64,000 nucleotides of DNA from Eunapius fragilis (GCA_963681505.1 OY811990.1:5696708-5760707), one strand, 5' to 3'; counted from the stretch's first letter, positions 33,648 to 44,001 are shown. Notes: generated from the sequence alone by a model not told the origin. Made by a program: numbers and translations.

Positions 33648-36072
33648 AGGGGGGGGGGCTGCTTAGCAGAAAAGGGGGAGGTACCTTAAATGAAAGGGGG
33701 GTCCGCCTCTGTATTGTTAAGGCTTGAAATCCATCGCACACGAAGTCACTTTCTAAAATAGATGTTTTCTGTACTACTTTCCAATGCATGTATTCTATAA
33801 TCAAGCTTGGTAAAGATTAAACAATACCTCGTCATTGGCATATGACGTGTGTGCAACAACCCTTCTTCCTATGGTATCAATTCATCCCCCCCACAGATCT
33901 GGCCTCTTCCCTCCACACACCATATGTCAGCTGTGCTCTAAGCCCTACACAGACCCTAGGATCCTTCCATGTCTACACTCTTTCTGTGAGCAGTGTTTGC
34001 ATATGGAGATAGAGAGGTCTGGGGACAAGCAGAAGATGGAGTGTCCTACCTGTCAGAGAAGTATCACCATACCAGAGGGTGGAGTCAATGCTATACCTCA
34101 GAACCTCCATCTTGGCTTTGAGGTGGAGGTGGCTGGGTACATGTCCAAGATTGGCAGTGGTGGTGAAAAGTCATGTGATGCTGGTGATGGGGACAAGGGG
34201 TGTGCAGTGGTGTTCTGTTGTACATGTCGTCAGTTCCTCTGTACCTTATGTCATGAGTACCACAAACACAATAAGATACTGCGCCATCACCAGATGGTAG
34301 GACTAGACCAGGAGTCTGTCAGACTACTTCCATCCATCATGACACCAACAGAACATCTCTGCTCCCAACCTCATCATCAGAAAGAAGAGTTAATATTCTA
34401 CTGTGAGACTTGCCAGTGTCTGGTCTGCAGAGTCTGTACCCTAGTCCTTCACAAGGACCACAGGATTGCTGAGGTGTGCAATATTGCAAAGGTCCACAGA
34501 GATGGAATGAGAGAGGCACTTGTGTGTGCACAGGAAATGGCCTCAAAGCTGACCAGTGCCATTGGTGCCAAAGACAAGATGGCAGAACAGGTTAAGACTT
34601 CCAGAGAGAATGCCACACTGCTCATAAACCAAGCCTTTGAACAGCTCCACCAAGCCATAGAGGAAAGGAAGAAGACACTGTTGTCAGAGATGGAGGCCAT
34701 TTTACTTTTCAAGACAACAGCTCTGTCCCTCCAGAAGGAACAGTTAGTGAAGATACAAGATGAGATTGGTCGCTACACTGAGATGACCTCCCACATCCTC
34801 CAGACCCACACTGACCATGAGGTGGTAGCTCTTGGAGATCTGCTACCCACTGAACTGAAGGCCACCCTGAAGAAGGTTGGGGGAGTCTCCCTCACTCCCA
34901 GTCAGTCCAGTGACATACATGTTACCATAAAAACTGATTCTCTGATGAAGGAACTCTCCATATTTGGTCATGTAATATCTCAATCACAAATCACATGGTC
35001 TTCTATGTCAGCAGCCAGGATAGACAAGGTGTATAGTGTAAAAGTGGAGACCAAGAGCTCAGAGGGAGAGAGGTACCCATATGGTGGTCTGCAGGTGAAG
35101 GCTGAGCTGAGGCCCAAGTCACATGATGGAACAGTTGTCCCAGGAAAGGTGGAGGACCATGGAGATGGTACCTACACCATCACCCTCACCCCTCAGGCAG
35201 CTGGTCCTCACCAGCTCCTCATCACAATGGATGGTGAACATGTACAGGGCAGTCCTCATGACCTTGATGTGAGGCCTAGCTACAGCACCTTATGTAACCC
35301 CCAGCAAGTTATCACTTGTAGTGGTAGTCCATATGGTATTGCCATCCATGACAGTGGAGACATCTATGTAGCCAGTAATGATAACAGTATTCATGTGTAT
35401 GACCAAGGTGGTCATGAGAAGAGAACCATAGGTAGTCGTGGGAGTGATGATGGTCAGTTCAGTCTACCTCATGGTATTTCCATCAAGGGAGATGTGATGT
35501 ATGTTGCTGACACTAGCAATCATCGCATTCAGAAGCTGACAACAGGAGGACAGTTCCTACAAAAGTTTGGCCAACATGGATCAGGTCAAGGACAGTTTAA
35601 TGGACCAACATCAGTTATTGTTGACCAAAGAGATAGGATGATTGTTGCTGACCATTCCAACCACAGGGTGGTGATAGTGGATCAAAATGGCAGCTGGCTA
35701 ATGACCATAAATGGTAATGTCTCCGGTGCTCAGGGTTTTCAGTATCCATTGGGTCATGCCTTGGACCCTCAAGGGAACATCCATGTTGCAGCCTGGGGTT
35801 CTAACACCATCAAAGTCTTCACACCAGAGGGGACCTATGTCAGATCATATGGAGATGTAAAGGGTCCATCTGGAATAGCAATGAATGAAGAAGGTTACAG
35901 CCTTGTCTCTGAGCACAATGGCAATTGTCTCTCCATCTTTGATCCTCAGGGAAACAAGAGCCATACAGTTGGCAATCTCACTTATCCCCGTGGTGTTGCT
36001 CTGGATACTATAAGTGGTAGTCTGTATGTAGCCAACAATGGTGCTAAGACTGTATTGAAGTATTCTGTGTAG
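33316..36072 (+). CDS. TRIM-NHL protein (copy C)
   Basis: Exons 33316-33353 and 33897-36072 encode about 737 residues with the same order as copy A: RING C3HC4, B-box 1, B-box 2, coiled coil, filamin, NHL, ending VLKYSV-stop. The start exon is MLRSSEQDDVRSR with a GTAAGC donor. B-box 1 has Gly (codon 34183-34185) in place of a zinc-binding Cys, as in copy A. Predicted role: a cytoplasmic RING E3 ligase and/or RNA or protein binder through NHL; substrates unknown. The intron carries a 188-bp inserted element. The gene starts about 310 bp after the RACGAP1 stop and runs the same way. Confidence 0.93.
33524..33711. mobile_element. 188-bp short TIR element in the TRIM C intron
   Basis: Ends are CAGGGGCGGA and TCCGCCTCTG, imperfect inverted repeats. 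Flanks are TATCG (33519-33523) and TATTG (33712-33716). Copies A, B and D have an uninterrupted GGTATTGTTAAGG at this place, so the insertion is specific to copy C. The interior is G-rich with a GT run at 33617-33643 and no coding capacity. It resembles a small non-autonomous DNA transposon; the superfamily is uncertain. Confidence 0.75.
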
Positions 36073-36761
36073 TGGTGATGTAATGATGATGTCATGTTTG
36101 GATAAAATGTGGTGTATGGAATTGAGACTATGTAAGACTGTGGGAATGAGATTGGTAACTTGCAATAATAAGCGTAGCTATGGCAACAGAGGAAGGGTTT
36201 CTACATCAGGAATGGCAGCCACTGATTGGATGCCTGTCAAGTCCCCAGACCTAATGGCCCCTGTGAAATGGGGTTGGAACTGCACCCTACAGCAGCAGTG
36301 GGTGTGGCCTACCTCACACATTGCTATGGCAACATTATTTGTGATTATTAGTAGATCTGGACCCATCATATGCCAGTCCCCAGACCTAATGGTCTCTGGT
36401 ATACAATATTACCTTCCATGGTACATGTCTGGTGCTACAGATCTCTCTGGTCTGATGGATCGTCTACAAACGACTGTTTTCAGGGCACCAAAACTTGTAA
36501 TCATCATCCTTCTTCCCAGGGGCTCCCAAGGACATAGGTCGGATACCAGCTGAGTCCCCAGACCTGTGTAGTGGTGATGTAATGATGATGTCATGTCATG
36601 TTTATATAAAAGTTTATGGAATTGAGGCTTAGTAAGACTGTGGGAATAAGATTGGTAACTGGTAATAATAAGTGTAGCTATGGCAACAGAGGAAGGTTTT
36701 CTATGTCAGGAATAGCAGCCACTGATTCATTGGATCCATGGTTTGATATGTTTTCTTTTCA
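36073..36761. other. TRIM 3' flank and adhesion-gene intron sequence, no gene called
   Basis: The stretch repeats motifs of the TRIM 3' flank (GTAATGATGATGTCATG) and two near-copies of GGAATTGAG...AAGACTGTGGGAAT, at 36118 and 36617. TGGTACATGTCTGGTGCTAC is shared with 45418. These look like intronic or intergenic cassette sequence; no exon is supported. Confidence 0.5.
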
Positions 36762-37053
36762 TCAAACCTTGGAATCTCCATCATCCTTCTTAACTGCCTT
36801 CCCAGGGACATAGGTGTCCTTCTTCCATCTCTGGACAACACGAAGTGCTTCTTTCCTCTGGTTCTTGAGCTTGTACTGGTGATAACAGTAGAACACCACC
36901 ACCACCAGGATGATGGCAATGACCACCACACAGAAGATGGCTAGGAGGATCATATGGGTGAGGTTATGGGGTCTGGTTTTGATGCTGATAATATTTCGAC
37001 CTCTGGACTCACCTCCAGACCCACCTCTGGACCCACCTCTGGACCCTCCTCTG
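36762..37053 (-). CDS. Last exon of an adhesion-type protein: Gly/Ser/Arg stem, transmembrane segment, cytoplasmic tail
   Basis: On the minus strand an acceptor (TGTAACAG, ending at 37054) opens a frame with GGSRGG repeats. ISIKTRPHNLTHM follows, then a hydrophobic helix ILLAIFCVVVIAIILVVVV and a basic tail (YHQYKLKNQRKEALR) of about 40 residues ending DGDSKV-stop. This is a type I membrane anchor. The exons on the same strand at 37387-38151 and 39.3-40.7 kb encode extracellular domains, so it is probably the C-terminus of that protein. The stem is built on a short GGTGGGTCC-type repeat. Confidence 0.65.
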
Positions 37054-37386
37054 CTGTTACAGCTAGGCAGAGATTATGTTCACTGATCCTATCAGTTGTT
37101 GTGATTTCATTATATCCCTGTGGTTTTGCTCAGGATCATATAGTCTGTATGTAGCCAACAGTGTATGTAATTAATGGTGATGTAATGATGATGTCATATA
37201 AGTGTATGGGAGTGAAGTGATGTTGGGTATGTGGTAATAATAATAAATGATCATGTTGCCATGGGAGATGGTTCTATACATCAGGACATGGTCCAATGCC
37301 ACCTGGTCTTCATTCTCTTTGGTATGGTTCCCATGAAGGTAAGGTAAGGACCTCATCCAGGGGGTGGCCTTGGTTGAGCATAATTG

Positions 37387-38151
37387 TTAGTGAGTCCCCT
37401 CTTCTATGTCTATTGTCTCCCTGGGGATTGCCCCCCCCCCCCCCCCCCCCAAGAGGGGCATAACCAGAACATTGTTTATTACATCATCAGATTTAACAAA
37501 GAAGTCACCATCCTGGTATAAGGGAGGCTTGTAGTAAATGAGGAAGTGATGGTTCTGCACTGATGGGTCCACAAAGTGCCAGTCACCCTCACTGGCCTCC
37601 ACAGCCACTACCCATGGAGGGACCTGCACATCATCAAAGTAGTACTGGGATGGTCCCACAGCACCATACACCACCTGCATCAGAAGTGCCTGGAAGGCTT
37701 CAATAGTCACATTATTGGCATCATCTGAGTACATGTGGAGGTACGAGTACGGTTCACCACTGTCATTGACGTAGATGTATCGGTCCAGTAGGATCTTTTC
37801 CCGTTTATGGTTAACGGTGACGATAGCCAGCATATCATTAACCGAAGTGACGGCAGAAGAATTGAGAAGTCCAATGGATTCATCACCTATATCTTTGGGG
37901 TTAAGTAGCAGCACAGTTATGGACACAAGGTAAGCATTGTCAGTGTCAGTAAGTGAAACAAACTGGGGCTGTACGATCCGCACATAGGGACTCAGCTGTA
38001 GGTAGTCCACACTGAGGTATGTCCCACTACCACTGCCCGATATCCTGACAGCAGTAGGGTCATCCACAGATATGACCTCAATGGTGGCAGTCCCAATGAC
38101 TTCACTGAACTCATCAGTGTCGCTAAGGTTGTAGTAAGAAGCATCAATCCC
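37387..38151 (-). CDS. Extracellular domain exon(s) of the adhesion-type protein
   Basis: The minus-strand frame encodes DASYYNLSDTDEFSEVIGT, YVRIVQPQFVSLTDTDNAYLV, a region with Asn-Val-Thr sites, and FDDVQVPPWVVAV to IYYKPPLYQDGDFFV. This resembles the beta-sandwich repeats of large cadherin-like surface proteins. About 120 bp (37530-37650) are nearly identical to 40370-40500 in the same gene region, and the boundary falls at AVGPSQ, itself a motif of another repeat. A perfect hairpin (38152-38444) begins immediately at its 5' side, so the exon is probably interrupted. The 3' part ends in a 19-C run (about 37432-37450). A functional reading is doubtful. Confidence 0.55.
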   Translation of the reverse strand, partial: GIDASYYNLSDTDEFSEVIGTATIEVISVDDPTAVRISGSGSGTYLSVDYLQLSPYVRIVQPQFVSLTDTDNAYLVSITVLLLNPKDIGDESIGLLNSSAVTSVNDMLAIVTVNHKREKILLDRYIYVNDSGEPYSYLHMYSDDANNVTIEAFQALLMQVVYGAVGPSQYYFDDVQVPPWVVAVEASEGDWHFVDPSVQNHHFLIYYKPPLYQDGDFFVKSDDVINNVLVMPLLGGGGGGAIPRETIDIEEGTH

Positions 38152-38444
38152 ACAAGTAAATAAAAAACATTCTCTATGAGAAAGTTGGTGGCATATAGGA
38201 TTTGAAGGCAATGGTGGTGTAAAAAGGAAGGAAACAAGGGTCTAATAATAAGGGAAAATGGAATAGTCCTATATTTAGCACACGAACAACATACTATATC
38301 CTACATATAGAAATATGCTAAATATAGGACTATTCCATTTTCCCTTATTATTAGACCCTTGTTTCCTTCCTTTTTACACCACCATTGCCTTCAAATCCTA
38401 TATGCCACCAACTTTCTCATAGAGAATGTTTTTTATTTACTTGT
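38152..38444. repeat. Perfect hairpin: 129-bp arms, 35-bp loop
   Basis: Left arm 38152-38280 begins ACAAGTAAATAAAAAACATT. Right arm 38316-38444 is its reverse complement, with no mismatch that I found. The loop is 38281-38315. It could be a MITE-like fold-back element or a hairpin-capped rearrangement product. No clear target-site duplication is visible. Confidence 0.9.
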
Positions 38445-39255
38445 TTCATTGATTTTTATTCATACCCGATTATGAGCCGTACAGCATGTTAAGTAATCCA
38501 TCTTGATATGAGAGGGAGGTTGTAAAGGTACGACATACCTTTGAGTGACCTTAACTCTTTTCGCCGAGCGAGATGCACGTTCAGGACTATGGCAATATCG
38601 CTGTCTTTTTTCAGGATCTGTACCTTGCACGTGAAGGCATTTTGAAAAAAAAAACTTACAAATTAAAGAGCGTCAATCTTACAACGATCGAATAACAAGT
38701 ATGATTCTAATAGTACGCACGTGCACGTTATTATAACCGCCACAATTAATTACCACTACGTGTAGTGCCCAGACCATACACATTTGACTACAAGATGTAT
38801 ACTGCTAGTACTTCGTATAATGGTATAAAGAGCGAAGTAGGACCTATCCGAGTCTTGTCAGTGCAGTAAGCTTAACTATACGTGATTTGCTAACACAACC
38901 ACCGATATATGTCATGTAGCCTCGAGACGTTTTGACCACAGAAGCGATAATGCCAACTAATTCTGAAGCCATTGGTGCAATTTTCATTTCTTAAAAGTAT
39001 TCCTATCCCGAGTTATGCGTGGTCAAGAACAAGAACAAGAACAAGAAGAACGAGAAATACGTGAGACTGGGTACGAGTTTCGAAAATTGTTTTGTTCTCT
39101 ACAACCACGCGGTTTTGTGACATCAAACAAACACGAAACTGCTTGTTGTTGCCTTCTTGTACGACGACGATAACAAGGCAAGCCATCCGCTCGTCGGGAG
39201 TCTTTTTAGAAGCGGGTCGCGTTTTTTTAATGACATTCATAATCGGGGTCAAATC
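38445..39255. other. Unassigned sequence between adhesion exons
   Basis: This is AT-rich, mostly non-repetitive sequence. A short (AAGAAC)n tract lies at about 39026-39050. On the minus strand a frame starting MNVIKKTRPASKKTPDERM runs through this tract but matches nothing I know. No homologous stretch exists elsewhere in the window, so this is probably a foreign insertion or a large intron. Confidence 0.4.
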
Positions 39256-40085
39256 CTATATGAGAGTTACTAACGTAACTCTCGATACCTGGCAGACTTC
39301 CCCCTGGTAACTCCAGTGTTGTCCCAGCCAAGAATGGTGATGTAAGGGACATCAGAGGCAGGTCTGTAAAATCCCCTGGTGTCCTTGAGTGTGTTGAAGT
39401 TCCACACGGGCAGGAATCGTACGTGACAGTCTCTAGCGAGGAGGGTGGCCTTCTGTACCAAGGGGTCCTTAGGCACCACCACACCATAGTAGATGTCCCC
39501 CACAAACGTCTGCCATGTTTTGGACTGGGGACACCACCACTGCCACACCCCATACCTCAGGTCCACGCCCACCACTGCCACACCCACTTCAGATCCAGGA
39601 TCCACATCAATGTAAACTCCAGCCACGATATCTGCCACTGCTGTCCCTTTGTTATTAGAGGTGGGTGTGTCCTCCAATATAGGGAGAAGCTTGGCTCCTG
39701 GTGCCAACATGGGAGCATTGTTAACATGGATGACGGGTACAGTGGCAGAGGTCTGGGAGGTACTGAAGGCTCCGTGGAGGGGGTCAGCCACTGTGACGTC
39801 TATGGACTGGGTACTCGTAGCCTCACCTGATGTTAGGTCCCAGGCCAGGAACCAGGGGGACACGTTCCCGAAGAAGTACTTGTTTCACCTTGTTCATTGC
39901 AGTAGGGTAGGACCTGAGCAGGGTAGCGTTTTGTGGGCAGACGTTGGTCAATGTGACCCAGCTATGTCCTCCATCTGTACTGAACTGCCAGGTGCCATTG
40001 GAGCTGTCCACTTGGATGATGGCTATACCAAACTGACTACCCACATCAACATCACTGATGGGTGTCACCATGGAGACCACCATTA
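39256..40085 (-). CDS. Extracellular repeat exons of the adhesion-type protein
   Basis: Two minus-strand open segments (about 40083-39885 and 39863-39260) each carry a repeat with the pattern G-I/V-A then N/Y-G-x-W-Q and a later S-W or K-T-W. Examples are FGIAIIQVDSSNGTWQFS with GGHSW, and VGVAVVGVDLRYGVWQW. They are joined by ILEDTP and DVDPGS linkers, and the last segment ends YITILGWDNTGVT. These look like tandem beta-sandwich modules of a giant surface or matrix protein. The junction between segments (about 39863-39885) includes a frame change, so there is either an unseen intron or a lesion. Cell adhesion is inferred from architecture alone. Confidence 0.55.
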
Positions 40086-40191
40086 GTGGTGTTATTGTTT
40101 AAAGACTGTGGCTACCAGAACAAGAGAGGCTAAGCCATAGTAGTAGGCACATCAGGTGTGAGGACCAGCCTCCATACATGAACCTGTTGTA

Positions 40192-40728
40192 TTACATGTA
40201 GAGAGTTTTGAAGGTGATGTCTAAGACCTGTCCCTCCTGGATAGTGTAGAGATGGTCCACATCAATGGAGGGTGGGTAGTTCACTCGTGTCACCATGACA
40301 ACGATGACATAGGGAACACAAACGTTATTATCGCACACACTCATGTTAACAAAGAAGTCGCCATACTGGTATAAGGGAGGCTTGTAGTAAATGAGGAAGT
40401 GATGGTTCTGCACTGATGGGTCCACAAAGTGCCAGTCACCCTCACTGGCCCCCACAGCCACTACCCATGGAGGGACCTGCACATCATCAAAGTAGTACGA
40501 GACGTTGATGATGATGGGCGTGTCCTCCAGTGTCTCCGCCTCCAATGGACGTATGGGGAAGGGTGGGTAGTTGACGAATGTAATATTAACAGTGATGATC
40601 ACGTCCTCAGAGCAGTCCCCATGGTAGTCACATGCATGATAAGAGAATGTTCTGGTGCCAAAGTCATGGAGGGCAGAGTAGTAGGTGATGTCACCAGTGG
40701 TGGTGTGAACATTGTCCTTCAGAAGTGA
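40192..40728 (-). CDS. Extracellular repeat exon of the adhesion-type protein
   Basis: The minus strand encodes VNYPPFPIRPLEAETLEDTP, then FDDVQVPPWVVAV, HFVDPSVQNHHFLIYY, YQYGDFFVNMSVCDNN, and a VNYPPSIDVDHLYTIQEGQ linker before a stop near 40192. The two VNYPP linkers bracket one complete repeat of about 120 residues with paired Cys. About 120 bp are shared with 37530-37650. Upstream (40610-40728) another repeat end encodes a Cys-rich SCHC-like segment. An incomplete gene. Confidence 0.55.
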   Translation of the reverse strand, partial: SLLKDNVHTTTGDITYYSALHDFGTRTFSYHACDYHGDCSEDVIITVNITFVNYPPFPIRPLEAETLEDTPIIINVSYYFDDVQVPPWVVAVGASEGDWHFVDPSVQNHHFLIYYKPPLYQYGDFFVNMSVCDNNVCVPYVIVVMVTRVNYPPSIDVDHLYTIQEGQVLDITFKTLYM

Positions 40729-40794
40729 TCATATATATGACATCATCACATCACTAACTCCAGCCACACCCACTACCCATGGTAGGACCTGGGG

Positions 40795-40893
40795 ATGAGG
40801 GGGCTAGCCAATGATACATGAGGGGGCTAGCCAATGATACATGAGGGGTCTAGCCAATGATACATAACCAATGATACATGAGGGGGCTAGCCA
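40795..40893. repeat. 23-bp tandem repeat, about four copies
   Basis: The unit is GGGGGCTAGCCAATGATACA plus TGA. CCAAT occurs in each unit. It abuts the next array. Confidence 0.9.
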
Positions 40894-40904
40894 ATGATAT
40901 ATGG

Positions 40905-41705
40905 TTCAGGTATGGAGGGTTACATGGACACCTTCAGGTCCATGTATGGAGGGTTACATGGACACCTTCAGGTCCAGGTATGGAGGGTTACATGGACACC
41001 TCCAGGTCCAGGTATGGAGGGTTACATGGACACCTTCAGGTCCAGGTATGGAGGGCTACATGGACACCTTCAGGTCCAGGTATGGAGGGTTACATGGACA
41101 CCTTCAGGTCCAGGTATGGAGGGTTATATGGACACCTTCAGGTCCAGGTATGGAGGGTTACATGGACACCTTCAGGTCCAGGTATGGAGGACTACATGGA
41201 CACCTTCAGGTCCAGCTATGGAGGGTTACATGGATACCTTCAGGTCCAGGTATGGAGGGCTACATCGACACCTTCAGGTCCAGGTATGGAGGGTTACATG
41301 GACACCTTCAGGTCCAGGTATGGAGGGTTACATGGACACCTTCAGGTCCAGGTATGGAGGGTTACATGGACACCTTCAGGTCCAGGTATGGAGGGTTACA
41401 TGGACACCTTCAGGTCCAGGTATGGAGGGCTACATGGACACCTACAGGTCCAGGTATGGAGGGTTACATGGACACCTTCAGGTCCAGGTATGGAGGGCTA
41501 CATGGACACCTTCAGGTGCAGGTATGAAGGGCTACATGGACACCTTCAGGTCCAGGTATGGAGGGCTACATGGACACCTTCAGGTTCAGGTATGGAGGAC
41601 TACATGGACACCTTCAGGTCCAGGTATGGAGGACTACATGGACACCTTCAGGTTCAGGTATGGAGGGCTACATGGACACCTTCAGATCTGAAGGTGTCCA
41701 TGTAA
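40905..41705. repeat. 34-bp tandem array, about 23 copies, with a terminal inverted unit
   Basis: The unit contains GGTATGGAGGGTTACATGG then ACACCTTCAGGTCCA; spacing is 34 bp (41283 to 41317). At 41681-41705 the array meets an inverted unit at CTTCAGATCTGAAG, giving a palindrome. All three + frames are open because 34 leaves remainder 1 on division by 3 and the unit has no + strand stop. The resulting peptide (MEGYMDTFRSRYGGLHGHLQ) is not considered a gene product. Confidence 0.95.
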
Positions 41706-41789
41706 CCCTCCACGCCTGAACCTATATACTTAATTCGCGGGTGAAGGGGCGGGGCGGTGTGGTAAAAGACTTAAACAAACCAACGTATC

Positions 41790-42031
41790 ATGTCGGGGTC
41801 TCTGTGTGTCCACTGTGGAGTGAAGGCGACCAGGGCTACCGCAAAGTTCTGTTTTGGGTGTGGAAATAAACTGAACCAAACACATGAAGGCAGACGAATT
41901 CAACAGCGGTCGAAGTGCGTACTATGTCGAAATGAACTCGAAACAGTTCAGCCGTTTTGTGATGAGTGTGGAGCTGACCAGAAGGCAGAATTGGTGTTGA
42001 AATTGTTCGGAAACAGCGAAGTATGTAGCAG
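41790..42031 (+). CDS. Double zinc-ribbon first exon, homologous at its 3' end to TRIM exon 1
   Basis: An ATG exon of 80 codons plus 2 bases ends at a GTAAGC donor. It encodes two C-x2-C/C-x2-C zinc ribbons: CVHCGVKA with FCFGCGNK, and CVLCRNEL with FCDECGAD. It ends LKLFGNSEVCSR. A GC-rich block (GGGGCGGGGCGGTG, about 41747) lies upstream and suggests a promoter. The last 38 bases align without gaps to the whole TRIM first coding exon (VLKLFGNSEVCSR against MLRSSEQDDVRSR; same phase, same AGCAG|GTAAGC). No downstream exon in the same direction is found before 46 kb. It may be an orphan first exon of a lost gene or of a gene with distant exons. Confidence 0.7.
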
Positions 42032-42560
42032 GTAAGCATAAACCGATGTCATTTCGTGCAACACTCAACCCGCTACCCCATCTTAACTTCGCATGTTTTA
42101 ATATAACCATCATACGATTTTATAACACGACTGATGGTTAATACCATAGATTCTATAATCTATGTACAAACCAAAAATCCATAACCATAATCCCTAAGCA
42201 ATGTGTCAATTGCAATTGGGTACCAAAACATAAGTAACACAAGAATGTTTTTGGACATCATGAGCATGCAGTACAATGAATAGGGCATAGGCACATTAGC
42301 TCATACACATAGAACCTCTGATTGTGAGTGTCATTGTGAGAATGTGTTGTGAGAATGTGGTTGCACAGGCACAAATTCTTTGCAGGAGTGAAAATACATT
42401 GCACAATGAATTGCAATACAGCAAGACGGGATGAACTTTTTGTCATGAAGGGGTGCTCGACTGGACATTTTAAACATAGATTCTTGATGACATTATATGC
42501 ATATGATATTTTCAGCTATGAAAGTTAATAACTTGATTATTTTAACTGGTGGTACTGCAG
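42032..42560. other. Sequence after the zinc-ribbon exon, nothing recognised
   Basis: AT-rich sequence with scattered short direct repeats (GTTGTGAGAATGTG near 42345). No exon with homology to other parts of the window was seen. Confidence 0.4.
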
Positions 42561-42569
42561 CTACCCCCC

Positions 42570-42900
42570 AGCTGTGGGAAGGCCATTGGGGGCTAACAGG
42601 TTTCATATGCCTTCATGTAGTTTGTGTATGAGTGTCACACTAGTGGTAAGCCGCACTTTAGAAGCTATGGCCAAATGATGTTTCTGTTCACAGCATCATA
42701 AGCCTTCTTAGTTTCAAAGAAGCAGATGTGTAGAGGGCACTGCTGCTCGCCAACTTTCTCCTGTATTCATCTTGTGACAAAAACTGTGTCATTATGTAGA
42801 TGTACATCAACACTTCTTCCTAGCATCTTGCATACTGTGTTCTCAAATATTTGTTGAAGCTTAAAAATCTTCGCTGTCATCTGAGTTAGTGTATGTTCGT
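42570..42900 (-). mobile_element. Non-LTR retrotransposon reverse-transcriptase fragment
   Basis: The minus strand reads KIFKLQQIFENTVCKMLGRS, then (after a frame change) ICFFETKKAYDAVNRNIIW, a stop, and LLKCGLPLV. The second piece matches the reverse-transcriptase motif A region (usually F-x-D-x-x-K-A-F/Y-D-x-V), with Glu where the first catalytic Asp is expected. Frame breaks and the short length show an old fragment. Confidence 0.6.
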
Positions 42901-42944
42901 GATGACTATGATAAGATGGGAGAGGGATTAAACCAGCAAATATA

Positions 42945-43370
42945 TTTAGGTGTGGTGCTCTTGGGTGCTGGTGCTCTCAGGTGTGGTGCTCCCAGGTGTG
43001 GTGCTCACGGGTGATGGTGCTCCCAGATGTGGTGCTCTTGGGAGCTGGTGCTCTCAGGTGTGGTGCTTGTGGGTGCTGGTGCTCTTGAGAGATAAAACGA
43101 CTCAAGAGTCATTCTCAATATTTTGATAATGGCACCTCACTTCATAGTATGGGTACAGGGTACATTAGAAGGTATGGTGGGAAGGTGAGGTGTGATGAGG
43201 GTGGTAGGAAGGTAAGGTGATGATGGTGGTGGGAAGGTGAGGAGTGATGTGCATGGTGGGAAGGTAAGGAGTGATGTGCATGGTGGGAAGGTGAGGAGTG
43301 ATGAGGGTGGTGAGAAGGTGATGTGTGATGAGGATGGTGGGAAGGTGAGGAGTGATGAGGGTCAGTAATG
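42945..43370. repeat. Two degenerate minisatellites
   Basis: 42945-43090 holds copies of GTGCTCTCAGGTGTG-like units. 43165-43370 holds about eight units of about 27 bp based on GGTGGGAAGGTGAGGAGTG then ATG. The open minus frames through the second repeat are artefacts. Confidence 0.8.
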
Positions 43371-43816
43371 GTATCCAAAAATACCGAAAATCTCGTTTTT
43401 GCTTTAAAACTGTCCATAAGATTTTCAAGACAAGTTTTTAAATGTCATTACTGGAGCCATATTCATCATCCAATACCTTGTGTAAGCAAACAACTCGCTA
43501 AGTAACCATAGTTTACGTAACAGCTGTAATTGGTAAGATCTCATCGATAAGCCCTTTCCTTTGTTCCTACTGTGGCGTTTTTATGTAAACGGTCAAATGT
43601 TTTCAATGAATATAATTAGCTGCTAATTGTGAAATAATGTTTATAGTTATAATTCAACTCACTGAATTTTTTGTTAAAACGAGTTGGGCTAGTGAAACCT
43701 ATATAAGGAACGCTCTTATCGGACCCCAAAGGCACCTTTAAAATAAAAAAAGGCACATTATTTTTACTTCCTCGATGCTATCCTGGACTATAATAACAGC
43801 ACAATAAAATCACTAA
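43371..43816. other. AT-rich unassigned sequence
   Basis: No gene is recognised. The last 25 bases (CAGCACAATAAAATCACT) match the TRRAP intron near 51825, so the TRRAP fragment begins with a piece of its own intron. Confidence 0.5.
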
Positions 43817-44001
43817 CACCTGATCCAATCCTCAAAGAGATGGTCTATGCATGGCAGAAACTTGTTACGCAGGTCTGTGGCTAGAATATGTCTGGCAGCA
43901 ATCAACAGCTCCTTCCTCAGGTGGGCTACCTCCTGGGGACAGTTCCTAAGCAACGCCACCATACCCTGGACCAGGTTAGAGGCATAGGACGCAACTTGTT
44001 C
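43817..44001 (-). pseudogene. TRRAP: Isolated TRRAP exon fragment
   Basis: The minus strand carries the 5' part of the EQVASY exon (acceptor after CCACAG at 44002), with NCPQEVAHLRKELLIAA. About 12 bp are missing in the FDENLL region and the 3' end of the exon is lost. It stands alone beside the inverted cassette. Confidence 0.85.

Noticed and set aside
39013..39252. Minus frame starting MTPIMNVIKKTRPASKKTPD
   Set aside because: The second half is a Leu/Val run from an AAGAAC repeat; no homologue in the window and no splice support.
40878..41705. Three + frames of about 208-275 codons with MEGYMDTFRSRYGGL periods
   Set aside because: All three frames give the same cyclic peptide from the 34-bp array.
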